From: Bacteroides sp. M10
GTDB taxonomy: Bacteria > Bacteroidota > Bacteroidia > Bacteroidales > Bacteroidaceae
Length of the DNA stretch: 64,000 nucleotides
Direction: 5' to 3'
NCBI RefSeq assembly: GCF_014334015.1
Contig: NZ_CP060488.1
Span: forward strand, 2,252,501 to 2,316,500
In this document: in pieces, positions 1 to 7,901 of the stretch
Numbering within the stretch: position 1 is the first letter of the stretch
How the letters are laid out: every line of letters begins with the position of its first letter
Notes under the pieces: generated by a model
The model's input: only the letters and a program-made list of their open reading frames with translations
Told to the model about the DNA's origin: nothing
The model's database searches: none
Made by a program: the position numbers and the translations under genes

Positions 1-478
1 TGTTTATGCTAAAGGTATGCGTGCCAATGGCACTCCGCTTTCTGCTTATAGTCTTGCTTTGGATTATAACGTAAAAGGTTGGTTCTTCAATTTGACAGGA
101 AATTATTATGATCGTGTATATATCGATTTCTCAAGCTATCGTCGTCTTGGCAGTGTATTGGATAAGAATGGTGCCGGTGTAGATGCTAACGGAAATCCGG
201 TTCTTAATGTACCGGGTCAGGAGAAACTGGATGGCGGATTTATGTTGGATGCTTCTATTGGAAAATATATCCGTTTGCGCAATGGAAAGAGCATTAGTCT
301 CAATTTAAGTTTGACTAATATCTTGAACAATACAGATTTGCGTACAGGTGGTTTCGAACAAAACCGTGATGATAATTACAAAGACGGTGACGCACGTGTT
401 TACAAGTTTTCCAAGAATTCTAAGTATTTCTACGCATTCCCGTTCAATGCTTTCTTGAACATTGGTTATAGATTTTAA
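1..478 (+). CDS. TonB-dependent outer membrane receptor, C-terminal fragment
   Basis: This is the last ~158 residues of a large outer membrane protein. The frame is open to the window's left edge, so the start is missing and the first ATG inside (17) is not a true start. The visible part has the alternating hydrophobic/aromatic strands of a beta-barrel, a 'SLNLSLTNILNNTDLRTGGFEQNR' type stretch split by turns that is typical of the last strands of TonB receptors, and it ends in a terminal Phe (NIGYRF), the usual outer-membrane assembly signal. The next gene begins about 50 bases downstream on the same strand and encodes a DUF5689 lipoprotein, a common partner of such receptors. The substrate cannot be read from this fragment; the nuclease at 3539 suggests nucleic-acid-derived ligands (inference). 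Confidence 0.85.
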   Translation, partial: VYAKGMRANGTPLSAYSLALDYNVKGWFFNLTGNYYDRVYIDFSSYRRLGSVLDKNGAGVDANGNPVLNVPGQEKLDGGFMLDASIGKYIRLRNGKSISLNLSLTNILNNTDLRTGGFEQNRDDNYKDGDARVYKFSKNSKYFYAFPFNAFLNIGYRF

Positions 479-525
479 GAATGTGTAGTTATCAATCCAA
501 AACAAAAAGAAAGGAAGAAACAATT

Positions 526-1368
526 ATGAAGAAATTACTATCTATATTATGTACCGGATTGCTGCTATGTGGCGCAGGTCTCACTTCCTGTGAGAACTAT
601 GATGATCCGGTGACGGGAAATGCTTATGGCAATAATTCAATCCCGGAAGGACGTACGATTTCAATAGCGGCATTGAAAGAGAAATACAATGATTTCATCG
701 ATACAAGCAAAGACACTTATACGACTATCGAAGGTGAAACGCGTATTGAAGGGGTAATTACCTGCGATGATGAAAGTGGGAACTTGTATAAGAAGCTCGT
801 GGTGGCAGATGAAACAGGAGCTATCGTTATTGGTGTTAATGCAACTGGATTGTATGCATTCTGCCCGGTAGGTCAGAAAGTAGTGATTGACTGTAAGGGT
901 TTGCAGATAGGTAGCTATCGTAAACAGGCACAGATCGGAACTGTTTATAATAATTCTGTAGGACGTATGCCAGAGTATGTTTGGAAACAACACGTACGTT
1001 TGATAAACGAACCTAAGTTATACTATTCGGAATTGACACCGATTGAAATTACTACTCCTGCCGAACTTGCTGCTATAAACTTGAAAGAAGCTCCGGTATT
1101 GGTTACCTTCAAAAATGTGAAACTTACCGAAGCAGATGGAACTGCGACTTACGCTCCGGGTGATGAAGGATCGGTAAAACGTTATTTTACTTATGCCGAT
1201 GGTACGGAGAGTGGAAGCAACTTATTCCTTTATACCAGCGCTTATGCTAATTTTTCAATGGAAGTGATGCCGCAGGGAAGTGTAAATATTACAGGTATTT
1301 TATTGCGTTACAATAACCAATGGGAGGTTGTTGTTCGTACTTTAAACGATATCAAACGAAATAATTAA
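526..1368 (+). CDS. DUF5689 domain surface lipoprotein
   Basis: The start at 526 is chosen over the in-frame ATG at 481 because it gives a proper lipoprotein signal (MKKLLSILCTGLLLCG then lipobox LTSC, Cys22) and follows an AAAGGAAG Shine-Dalgarno-like stretch at 509-516. The residues after the Cys are acidic (ENYDD), as in Bacteroidota lipoproteins exported to the cell surface. The body of about 255 residues resembles DUF5689: an early 'ISIAALKEKYND' segment followed by an OB-like beta-rich region around 'RIEGVITCDDESGNLYKKL'. DUF5689 proteins are usually encoded beside TonB receptors and are thought to bind ligand at the surface. It sits in a tight gene row with the receptor upstream and the 690-residue lipoprotein 20 bases downstream. 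The ligand is unknown. Confidence 0.8.
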   Translation: MKKLLSILCTGLLLCGAGLTSCENYDDPVTGNAYGNNSIPEGRTISIAALKEKYNDFIDTSKDTYTTIEGETRIEGVITCDDESGNLYKKLVVADETGAIVIGVNATGLYAFCPVGQKVVIDCKGLQIGSYRKQAQIGTVYNNSVGRMPEYVWKQHVRLINEPKLYYSELTPIEITTPAELAAINLKEAPVLVTFKNVKLTEADGTATYAPGDEGSVKRYFTYADGTESGSNLFLYTSAYANFSMEVMPQGSVNITGILLRYNNQWEVVVRTLNDIKRNN

Positions 1369-1388
1369 TTCAATTAACACATATAATT

Positions 1389-3461
1389 ATGAAAAAGATT
1401 CTAAATGCTTTATTCTTGACGCTGCTTACAGTGTTCACATTTAGTTCATGTAGTGATGTACCGGCTCCTTATGATATATTGGGAGAAGGTGATGTTCCGG
1501 GGCTGACGGGTGATGGTACGAAAGAGAATCCATATAATATAGAAGCCGCACAACAGAAACAAGACGGCTCCATAGCTTGGGTGCAAGGATATATTGTGGG
1601 TGCTATAGAAAATGTATATGATGATAAAGGGGAATTTGCAGGCAATAAGGCTAGCTTTACAGCTCCTTTTAATATAACATCTAATGTACTGATTGCTGAA
1701 AGTCCAGATGAAACTAATGAAAGTAAATGCTTACCGGTTAAAATAAAAAATGGTAGTGATCTAGCCAATGCTTTAAATTTGAAAGACCATCCTGAAAATA
1801 AGGGAGGAGTCTTATTGATTCAAGGTGAGTTGAGTGCTGGTTTCGGTAAGGCAGCATTGATTAATACGACAGCTGCAGTATTTAATAATAAGGAGATCGG
1901 TGAAGAACAAGGTGGAGAAGATTTAGATCCTGATAATCCTTTGGGATTGGATATTTCTGTTGCTCCATTAGCAGATTTGTCCAATGATTTTAACGATGTT
2001 CAACATCAAGCAGATTATTCAAAAGTTGGTTGGATTAATAAGGCTGTTAAAGGAAATAGAATTTGGCAAGGTGCTATTTATGATCCTCAAAAATATTTGG
2101 CAGCTTCAACTTATGGGGTAAATAGTGGTGAGACGGCAGAGTATTGGTTTGTGACTCCTTATTTTACAGTTAGTGCAGATAAGCAATTTACTTTTAAAGC
2201 TACTGTAAATAAGTATTCTGAAACGATGTCTCTGAAGGTATTCTTCTTACAACTGAAGGATGGTAAAATGGAACGACATGAGATATCTGTTAATGGTATT
2301 CCTACTACTGGTACATATCAATGGACTAGCGATTTAAAGGTGGATTTAAGTACTTATGCTGGGCAGAATGGCTTTGTTGGTTTTCAGTATGTGGCAACAC
2401 GAGGTGAAGAGGTACAGACTTATGGAATTGATGATATTTTGTATGGTGAAGGAGGCGGAGAAGTTCCTGGACCGGGAGAAGGTACCGAACTATTAACTAA
2501 TGGAGGGTTTGAGAGCTGGGCGGATGGATATCCGACAGGTTGGAAGTCTGCATCTACAGCAAGTAATGCGACTCTTGAACAGTCTGTAGATAAGCGTAGT
2601 GGCACATATTCTGTTTTGGTAAAAGGAGCGTCAAGCAATAAGCGGCTTGGTAGTACGGAAATGACTTTGAAAGCTGGTACTTATGTGTTCTCTGCTTATT
2701 TAAAAGCTGCTACAACTGATAAAGCTAGTGCTTGTTTAGGCTATGCTCCAGTTGATGAGACAGGCAAAGTAGGAACTTATGTTTATGATGATTATGTAAA
2801 TAATATAACAAATGAAGATTGGGTTACGAAAAGTTTTACTTTTACTTTGGATGCAGAACAAACGATATGTTTGGTTGTTATGAACCCCAAAAGTTCAGGA
2901 AAAGATTTGTTAATAGATGATGCTAGCTTAATGACAAAAGATGGAGGTCTTGTAGGTGGAATAGAGGAACCAGAGCCAAGTTCAGAAGAACTATTCATTT
3001 CAGAATATGTGGAAGGTTCATCAAATAATAAATATATAGAAATATATAATCCTGCAGGACAAACTGTCGATTTATCCGGGTACCGTTTGGACATTGCAGC
3101 CAATGGGAAAGAGTGGTCTTATGGAGATGCAAAGTATGACAATAGCATGGACTTATCAGGAAAGACATTAGCACCACATGCTACTTTGGTGTTTAAACAT
3201 AAACAGGCTACGTTATATATGGGAGAGGCTCTTGAAGCCAACTTTGTAAATTTTAATGGTGACGATGCTATAGGTTTATTTAAGAATGGATCGTTGATCG
3301 ATATTGTTGGGGAGAAAGGAAGTACTAATAAATATGGAGAAAATAAGACTTTGCGTAGAAAGCCCTCTGTAAAGACTCCTAATCCCGTCTTTACTCTTGA
3401 TGAGTGGGAGGAGTTGGAGGTTGACGAGATTTCAGGTTTAGGTTCTCATATAATGGAATAA
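1389..3461 (+). CDS. Multidomain surface lipoprotein (DUF6359-like, jelly-roll modules, lamin-tail domain)
   Basis: 690 residues. The signal peptide ends in lipobox FSSC (Cys21). Four modules can be read. Residues ~38-170 resemble DUF6359 (starts 'GTKENPYNIEAA'). Residues ~190-355 look like a choice-of-anchor J jelly roll ('DFNDV...GWINKAVKGNRIWQG'). Residues ~368-515 look like a carbohydrate-binding-type jelly roll ('LLTNGGFESWADGYPTGW'). Residues ~533-690 form a lamin-tail domain (starts 'ELFISEYVEGSSNNKYIEIYNP', ends 'GDDAIGLFKNGSLIDIVG'). Lamin-tail domains in bacteria are repeatedly found with secreted nucleases, and a nuclease gene follows at 3539. No catalytic motif is visible, so a surface binding or scaffold role is the best inference. 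A strong terminator follows the stop codon. Confidence 0.8.
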   Translation: MKKILNALFLTLLTVFTFSSCSDVPAPYDILGEGDVPGLTGDGTKENPYNIEAAQQKQDGSIAWVQGYIVGAIENVYDDKGEFAGNKASFTAPFNITSNVLIAESPDETNESKCLPVKIKNGSDLANALNLKDHPENKGGVLLIQGELSAGFGKAALINTTAAVFNNKEIGEEQGGEDLDPDNPLGLDISVAPLADLSNDFNDVQHQADYSKVGWINKAVKGNRIWQGAIYDPQKYLAASTYGVNSGETAEYWFVTPYFTVSADKQFTFKATVNKYSETMSLKVFFLQLKDGKMERHEISVNGIPTTGTYQWTSDLKVDLSTYAGQNGFVGFQYVATRGEEVQTYGIDDILYGEGGGEVPGPGEGTELLTNGGFESWADGYPTGWKSASTASNATLEQSVDKRSGTYSVLVKGASSNKRLGSTEMTLKAGTYVFSAYLKAATTDKASACLGYAPVDETGKVGTYVYDDYVNNITNEDWVTKSFTFTLDAEQTICLVVMNPKSSGKDLLIDDASLMTKDGGLVGGIEEPEPSSEELFISEYVEGSSNNKYIEIYNPAGQTVDLSGYRLDIAANGKEWSYGDAKYDNSMDLSGKTLAPHATLVFKHKQATLYMGEALEANFVNFNGDDAIGLFKNGSLIDIVGEKGSTNKYGENKTLRRKPSVKTPNPVFTLDEWEELEVDEISGLGSHIME

Positions 3462-3480
3462 TTACAATGTGAGTAATAAA

Positions 3481-3509
3481 AGGAAGTCTGTAAAACAGAC
3501 TTCCTTTTT
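3481..3509 (+). terminator. Rho-independent terminator after the lamin-tail lipoprotein gene
   Basis: A perfect 10-bp stem (3481-3490 AGGAAGTCTG pairs with 3496-3505 CAGACTTCCT), a 5-base loop and a run of T immediately after. It ends the receptor/lipoprotein operon, so the nuclease gene depends on readthrough or its own promoter. Confidence 0.85.
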
Positions 3510-3538
3510 GTGCTTTTTAATATAGATCCGACTGTATT

Positions 3539-4396
3539 ATGATAAACCATAGATTTATGCATCTGCTGAATATCATATTATGTGTTTCAGTATGTGCTTC
3601 TTGCGGTAATGATGATGAGCGACATGATTCCAATAATTTTGCCACCGGTATCGTAGAACTCCCTGCACTTCGCAATGGTGCAAACGATGTGTTTGTAACA
3701 CACTACACCACATTTAATGGGCAGAAAGTAACCTCTTTCAGTATGGAATACGATAAGAGTAAGAAACATTCCCGTTGGATTGCCTTTCGGTTTGACAATC
3801 AATCAAAGCAACAAAATGTGTCACGTAGCGATGAGCCTTTTGATGCTGATCCTGCTATCGGTTCACAATACCAGCGTGTGCAAGCTGATTTTGGAAAACA
3901 AGGTTATGATAGAGGGCATCTTTGTGCTTCTGCCGACAGACTTTATTCACGTGAGGTGAATGAACAGACCTTCTATTACACGAATATGAGTCCTCAACGG
4001 AATAAATTTAATACAGGTATATGGTTGACTTTGGAGGGACAGGTGCAATCATGGGGACGTAGCTGTACATCTTCAGATACTTTATATGTGGTAAAAGGAG
4101 GAACGATTGATAAGGAAGATCAGATCAGAGGATATATCAGTAACGACCTTAGCAAACCCATTCCTAAATATTATTATATGGCTTTGCTGTTTAAAAAAGG
4201 AGATTCATTCAAAGCGATCGCTTTTTGGATGGAGCATACCGACACTCCGAAATCAACAAAGTTAGTTGACTATGCATTGTCAATAGACGAACTGGAAGAA
4301 AAAACAGGAATCGATTTCTTTCCGAGTCTAAATGATAATCTGGAAAATGCACTTGAAGCTACATATTCAACAAAAGCGTGGCCGGGATTGGAATAG
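3539..4396 (+). CDS. DNA/RNA non-specific endonuclease, lipoprotein (NUC1/EndA family)
   Basis: 285 residues. The N-terminus is a lipoprotein signal (lipobox CASC, Cys22) followed by GNDDERHD, an acidic stretch compatible with surface display. An alternative start is Met7 at 3557. The NUC1 signature is complete: DRGH at residues 124-127, where the His is the general base, and 'NMSPQRNKFNTGIW', where the second Asn (about 158) binds the essential metal. The family cleaves single- and double-stranded DNA and RNA. Placed behind a TonB receptor and a lamin-tail lipoprotein, it would cut extracellular nucleic acid at the cell surface for uptake of phosphate or nucleosides (inference). It lies beyond the terminator at 3481-3509. 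Confidence 0.9.
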   Translation: MINHRFMHLLNIILCVSVCASCGNDDERHDSNNFATGIVELPALRNGANDVFVTHYTTFNGQKVTSFSMEYDKSKKHSRWIAFRFDNQSKQQNVSRSDEPFDADPAIGSQYQRVQADFGKQGYDRGHLCASADRLYSREVNEQTFYYTNMSPQRNKFNTGIWLTLEGQVQSWGRSCTSSDTLYVVKGGTIDKEDQIRGYISNDLSKPIPKYYYMALLFKKGDSFKAIAFWMEHTDTPKSTKLVDYALSIDELEEKTGIDFFPSLNDNLENALEATYSTKAWPGLE

Positions 4397-4439
4397 ATCC
4401 TCCATTAATAATAACAGTTTTCTCAAGGCGGGGTATACT

Positions 4440-5993
4440 TCAGGATTCTACCACCCATTTTTCGATATTACGGGTTTTCTCACTGAAGTTAATCCCTATC
4501 TTGAATAGTTTCCGCCTATCCGCTTCGAAAGGCAGCGCATAGCATTTGTCGTTAATCTGCTGCAAAGCCTCTTCTGCTGTTCCGTTTAGCTTGAATTCCA
4601 TAATATAAATGAATTTGTCTGTCTGCAGAACGAGATCTATGCGCCCGTTATTGGTGTGGTATTCCACCTTGGTGTAGAAACCAACCAATTTGAAAACAAT
4701 GAAAAGCACGTTCTCATAATGTAATTCCTGATCTCGGATAACTTCGTAAGTCGTGTCGGCGAAGAAACTCTGAAGGCGGCGGAAGAAAGAATCATAATCA
4801 CCCGTTTCTATTTCATGGACAAACTTTTGAATCTCAAACGGGGATTCTGTCTTATTCACATTCGCATAAAAAGGAAGCAGAAAACGAATAAAGCCTTCTT
4901 CTACTTCACGATTGGGGAAACCTAAACGATATATGCCAAAACGTTCATCATACCCTTTTATAGTGAGATATCCGCTTTGGTAAATCACTGGGATCGGGTT
5001 GGTTGATTCGGAGTCGATGCTGTTCAATACTTGCGCATCGGTTTCTTCGTGTGCCATCCGTTCCAGATCATAATGATGCTTTTTCAGTAATTTCACCAGA
5101 TAGGTAGGTGTACCCGTCTCAAACCAATAACTACCGAATTCTTTATATTTGAAAGCATTAAGCAGACTAAACGGATTATATATGCCGATAGAATTATGTG
5201 TAAAATGATAGCCGTCATAATATTCTTTTAGTTTTGTACAGAGCTTGTCATACGACAAACCTTGCGTCTCTGCAAACTCATGAAGTTCGACATCTAAGTT
5301 CTCATGGAGCTCCTGATCGCTGACACCACAGATTTCAACATAATCTTTTCTCATCGATATGTCATCCAAATTATTCAAGTCGCTAAACACACTGACTTTG
5401 CCGAATTTGGTAACACCGGTCAAGAATGCAAACTTAATATAGCCATCCATTGTTTTGAGCGCCCCGTAGAAAGGTTTTAAGGTATCCCGGAATTGCTTTT
5501 GCAATTCTTCATTTCCGATGGCTTGTAACATGGGCTTGTCATATTCATCTACCAAAATAACTACACGCTGCCCTGCCTGTTTGCAGGCGCGTTCTATGAT
5601 GCCGGCAAAACGCAGGGAAAATGAGCGCTCGGATGGCTCGGCACCATAGAGCTTTTCCCACGCAGTCAACGATTTTTCGAGTATATTATCCAGACTTTCC
5701 GGTACATCATATTTTTCGATATTAAGGTCCAGATGTAATATCGGATATTTAATCCAGTCTTTTTCCAGCTTTTCTACAGCCAGCCCTGCAAACAGTTCTT
5801 TTTTTCCTTGAAAATAGGCTTCCATAGTAGAGATGAGCAGGCTTTTCCCGAAGCGGCGTGGGCGGCTTAAGAAATAGTAACTACCGGTTTTTATCATTTG
5901 ATACATTAATGCCGTTTTATCAATATAGAAATAACCGTCATTACGAATCTTTTCGAAATTCTGTATGCCAATGGGATAAATTTTAGTGCTCAT
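4440..5993 (-). CDS. AAA-ATPase-like / PD-(D/E)XK nuclease family protein (copy 1)
   Basis: 517 residues, cytoplasmic. The N-terminus carries the family's conserved 'YPIGIQNFEKIR' and 'YIDKTALMYQM' segments. The Walker A-type loop is SRPRRFGKSLL (Gly49-Lys50-Ser51) and the Walker B is VVILVDEYDKPML near residue 148. The C-terminal third has a PD-(D/E)XK nuclease core, 'GRIDLVLQTDKFIYIMEFK', with the Asp and ExK residues intact. The architecture matches the AAA-ATPase_like plus PDDEXK_9 (DUF1703) family, which has many paralogues per Bacteroides genome and no settled function; roles in defence or DNA metabolism have been suggested. It is divergent from a close paralogue at 6183, with about 190 bases between. 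Confidence 0.9.
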   Translation of the reverse strand: MSTKIYPIGIQNFEKIRNDGYFYIDKTALMYQMIKTGSYYFLSRPRRFGKSLLISTMEAYFQGKKELFAGLAVEKLEKDWIKYPILHLDLNIEKYDVPESLDNILEKSLTAWEKLYGAEPSERSFSLRFAGIIERACKQAGQRVVILVDEYDKPMLQAIGNEELQKQFRDTLKPFYGALKTMDGYIKFAFLTGVTKFGKVSVFSDLNNLDDISMRKDYVEICGVSDQELHENLDVELHEFAETQGLSYDKLCTKLKEYYDGYHFTHNSIGIYNPFSLLNAFKYKEFGSYWFETGTPTYLVKLLKKHHYDLERMAHEETDAQVLNSIDSESTNPIPVIYQSGYLTIKGYDERFGIYRLGFPNREVEEGFIRFLLPFYANVNKTESPFEIQKFVHEIETGDYDSFFRRLQSFFADTTYEVIRDQELHYENVLFIVFKLVGFYTKVEYHTNNGRIDLVLQTDKFIYIMEFKLNGTAEEALQQINDKCYALPFEADRRKLFKIGINFSEKTRNIEKWVVES

Positions 5994-6020
5994 ATACTCC
6001 GGTTTTATAAATCAATTACA

Positions 6021-6028
6021 CAAAGGTA
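6021..6028 (-). promoter_or_regulatory. Candidate -7 element for AAA-ATPase copy 1
   Basis: On the minus strand this reads TACCTTTG, a full match to the Bacteroides TAnnTTTG -7 consensus, 28 bases upstream of the start at 5993. No TTTG -33 element is seen at the usual spacing. Confidence 0.5.
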
Positions 6029-6120
6029 ATAAATTTCCGGGTACTTCATCGCTTTTAAAAAGAGGAAAGTATAAGTATGATTGCTTTTAACTGAATGAAG
6101 TGTAGAAAACAGTACGTACT

Positions 6121-6151
6121 GTTTGAAGTCTATATTTTAATGCCTATATTT
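6121..6151 (+). promoter_or_regulatory. Bacteroides-type sigma-70 promoter for AAA-ATPase copy 2
   Basis: TTTG at 6121-6124, a 19-base spacer, then TATATTTG at 6144-6151. Both elements and the spacing match the Bacteroides -33/-7 consensus. Transcription would start near 6158, leaving a leader of about 25 bases before the ATG at 6183. The in-frame upstream start at 6150 would overlap the -7 element, which supports 6183. Confidence 0.75.
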
Positions 6152-6182
6152 GTCTACATTTCATTTATATAGGATAGACATT

Positions 6183-7748
6183 ATGGATACTACTTTCAGA
6201 ATATACCCGATAGGGATACAGAATTTTGAAGACTTACGCAATAATAACAACGTCTATGTGGATAAGACGGAGTTGATTTATCGTTTGGCTAATACCAATA
6301 AGGTTTATTTTTTGAGTCGTCCCCGTCGTTTCGGAAAAAGTTTGCTGGTATCCACTCTTGATGCTTATTTTCGGGGGAAGAAGGAGTTGTTTCAAGGTTT
6401 GGCAATGGAGTGTTTGGAGAAAGAGTGGAATGTCTATCCGGTGTTGCATCTTGATTTCAGCATGACGAAGTATACGGCACTTTCTGACCTTGTGGGGCAG
6501 TTGAACTTGAATCTGTATGATTGGGAAAAACTCTATGGGAAGGAAGAAGTGGAAGATACACCGGCAGAACGTTTCCGGGGAGTGATTCGTCGTGCTTATG
6601 AACGGACGGGCAAACCGGTAGTAGTACTTATTGACGAATACGATGCTCCCTTATTAGACAGTAACCATGTGCCGGAACTACAAAATGAACTTCGTGAAGA
6701 AATGCGGAAATTCTTCAGTCCCTTGAAAGCGCAAGGAGAATATCTTCGGTTTCTTTTCCTGACAGGTATCAGTAAGTTCAGTCAAATGAGTATTTTCAGT
6801 GAATTGAATAATTTGCAGAATATCAGTATGAGAGACGACTATAGTGCTATCTGTGGTATAACCGAACGGGAATTGCGTACACAATTGAAGACTGATATTG
6901 AAATGATGGCGCAGGCTAATAATGAAACCTACGAGGAGGCTTGTACGCATCTAAAACAACAATATGACGGATATCATTTTAGTAAAAACTGTGAAGATAT
7001 TTACAATCCATTCAGTTTGTTCAATGCATTTGCTCAAAAGAATTATGCCAATTTCTGGTTTTCTACCGGGACGCCTACTTTCCTGATAAATATATTGCAG
7101 CAGAGTAATTTCGACATTCGCGAATTGGATGGTGCTATGGCTACTGCAGAGCAGTTTGATGCACCAACAAGTGGTATTACCGATCCTCTTCCTGTACTTT
7201 ATCAGAGTGGCTATCTTACCATCAAGGGATATGATCCGGAGTTTCAACTCTACACACTGGCTTATCCTAACAAAGAAGTGCGGAAAGGATTCATAGAATC
7301 TCTTATGCCCGCTTATGTACATTTACCTGCTCGTGAAAATACCTTCTATGTTGTCTCTTTTATCAAGGATTTGCGTGCCGGAAAACTGACCGAATGTCTG
7401 GAACGAATCAGGTCTTTCTTTGCTTCGATTCCCAATGATTTGGAAAATAAGCAGGAAAAACATTATCAGACAATCTTCTATTTGCTGTTCCGTTTGATGG
7501 GGCAGTATGTAGATGCAGAGGTAAAGAGCGCAATCGGACGGGCGGACGTAGTAGTAAAGATGCAAGATACCATTTATGTCTTTGAATTTAAGGTAGATGG
7601 AACTCCGGAGGAAGCTTTGGAACAGATAAACAATAAAGGATATGCTATTCCTTATCAGCCCGATCATCGGAAAGTGGTAAAAATAGGAGTTAACTTCGAT
7701 ACTGCGACAAGAAGCATTGGTGATTGGAAAATCGTAGAGGAAGTATAA
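6183..7748 (+). CDS. AAA-ATPase-like / PD-(D/E)XK nuclease family protein (copy 2)
   Basis: 521 residues from the ATG at 6183, chosen because it aligns with the start of the neighbour and lies just downstream of the promoter at 6121-6151. It has the same order of blocks as the 4440 gene: 'YPIGIQNFEDLR', Walker A-like SRPRRFGKSLL, Walker B VVVLIDEYDAPLL, central 'QYDGYHFSKN' and 'YNPFSLFNAF' motifs, and a C-terminal nuclease core 'GRADVVVKMQDTIYVFEFK'. All key residues are present, so it looks functional. The pair shares these blocks but is otherwise clearly diverged, which suggests an old duplication. The left arm of the inverted repeat at 7778 begins 30 bases after its stop codon. Confidence 0.9.
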   Translation: MDTTFRIYPIGIQNFEDLRNNNNVYVDKTELIYRLANTNKVYFLSRPRRFGKSLLVSTLDAYFRGKKELFQGLAMECLEKEWNVYPVLHLDFSMTKYTALSDLVGQLNLNLYDWEKLYGKEEVEDTPAERFRGVIRRAYERTGKPVVVLIDEYDAPLLDSNHVPELQNELREEMRKFFSPLKAQGEYLRFLFLTGISKFSQMSIFSELNNLQNISMRDDYSAICGITERELRTQLKTDIEMMAQANNETYEEACTHLKQQYDGYHFSKNCEDIYNPFSLFNAFAQKNYANFWFSTGTPTFLINILQQSNFDIRELDGAMATAEQFDAPTSGITDPLPVLYQSGYLTIKGYDPEFQLYTLAYPNKEVRKGFIESLMPAYVHLPARENTFYVVSFIKDLRAGKLTECLERIRSFFASIPNDLENKQEKHYQTIFYLLFRLMGQYVDAEVKSAIGRADVVVKMQDTIYVFEFKVDGTPEEALEQINNKGYAIPYQPDHRKVVKIGVNFDTATRSIGDWKIVEEV

Positions 7749-7777
7749 TTCTTTCTCTCCCTGTTGATTTCGTCAAT

Positions 7778-7882
7778 TCCTCTTTCAACCTATCACCATC
7801 GTTCTGAAACTCTTTATTTATCGTGTTTACAGAGCGGTGATAGGTCATTCTTAACCTATCACCGTATCTTTCACCTATCACC
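7778..7882. repeat. Left arm of a 105-bp inverted repeat bracketing the VapE-type gene
   Basis: This arm aligns without gaps to the reverse complement of 10470-10574; by hand count about 83 of 105 positions agree, and the outermost 20 bases (7778-7797 against 10555-10574) are identical. The arm holds four copies of the 10-mer GGTGATAGGT: on the minus strand at 7788-7797, 7854-7863 and 7873-7882, and on the plus strand at 7836-7845. It fills the gap between the AAA-ATPase stop (7748) and the VapE-type stop (7902). Confidence 0.85.
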
Positions 7883-7901
7883 TGAACGGAGAGATGCATA
7901 T

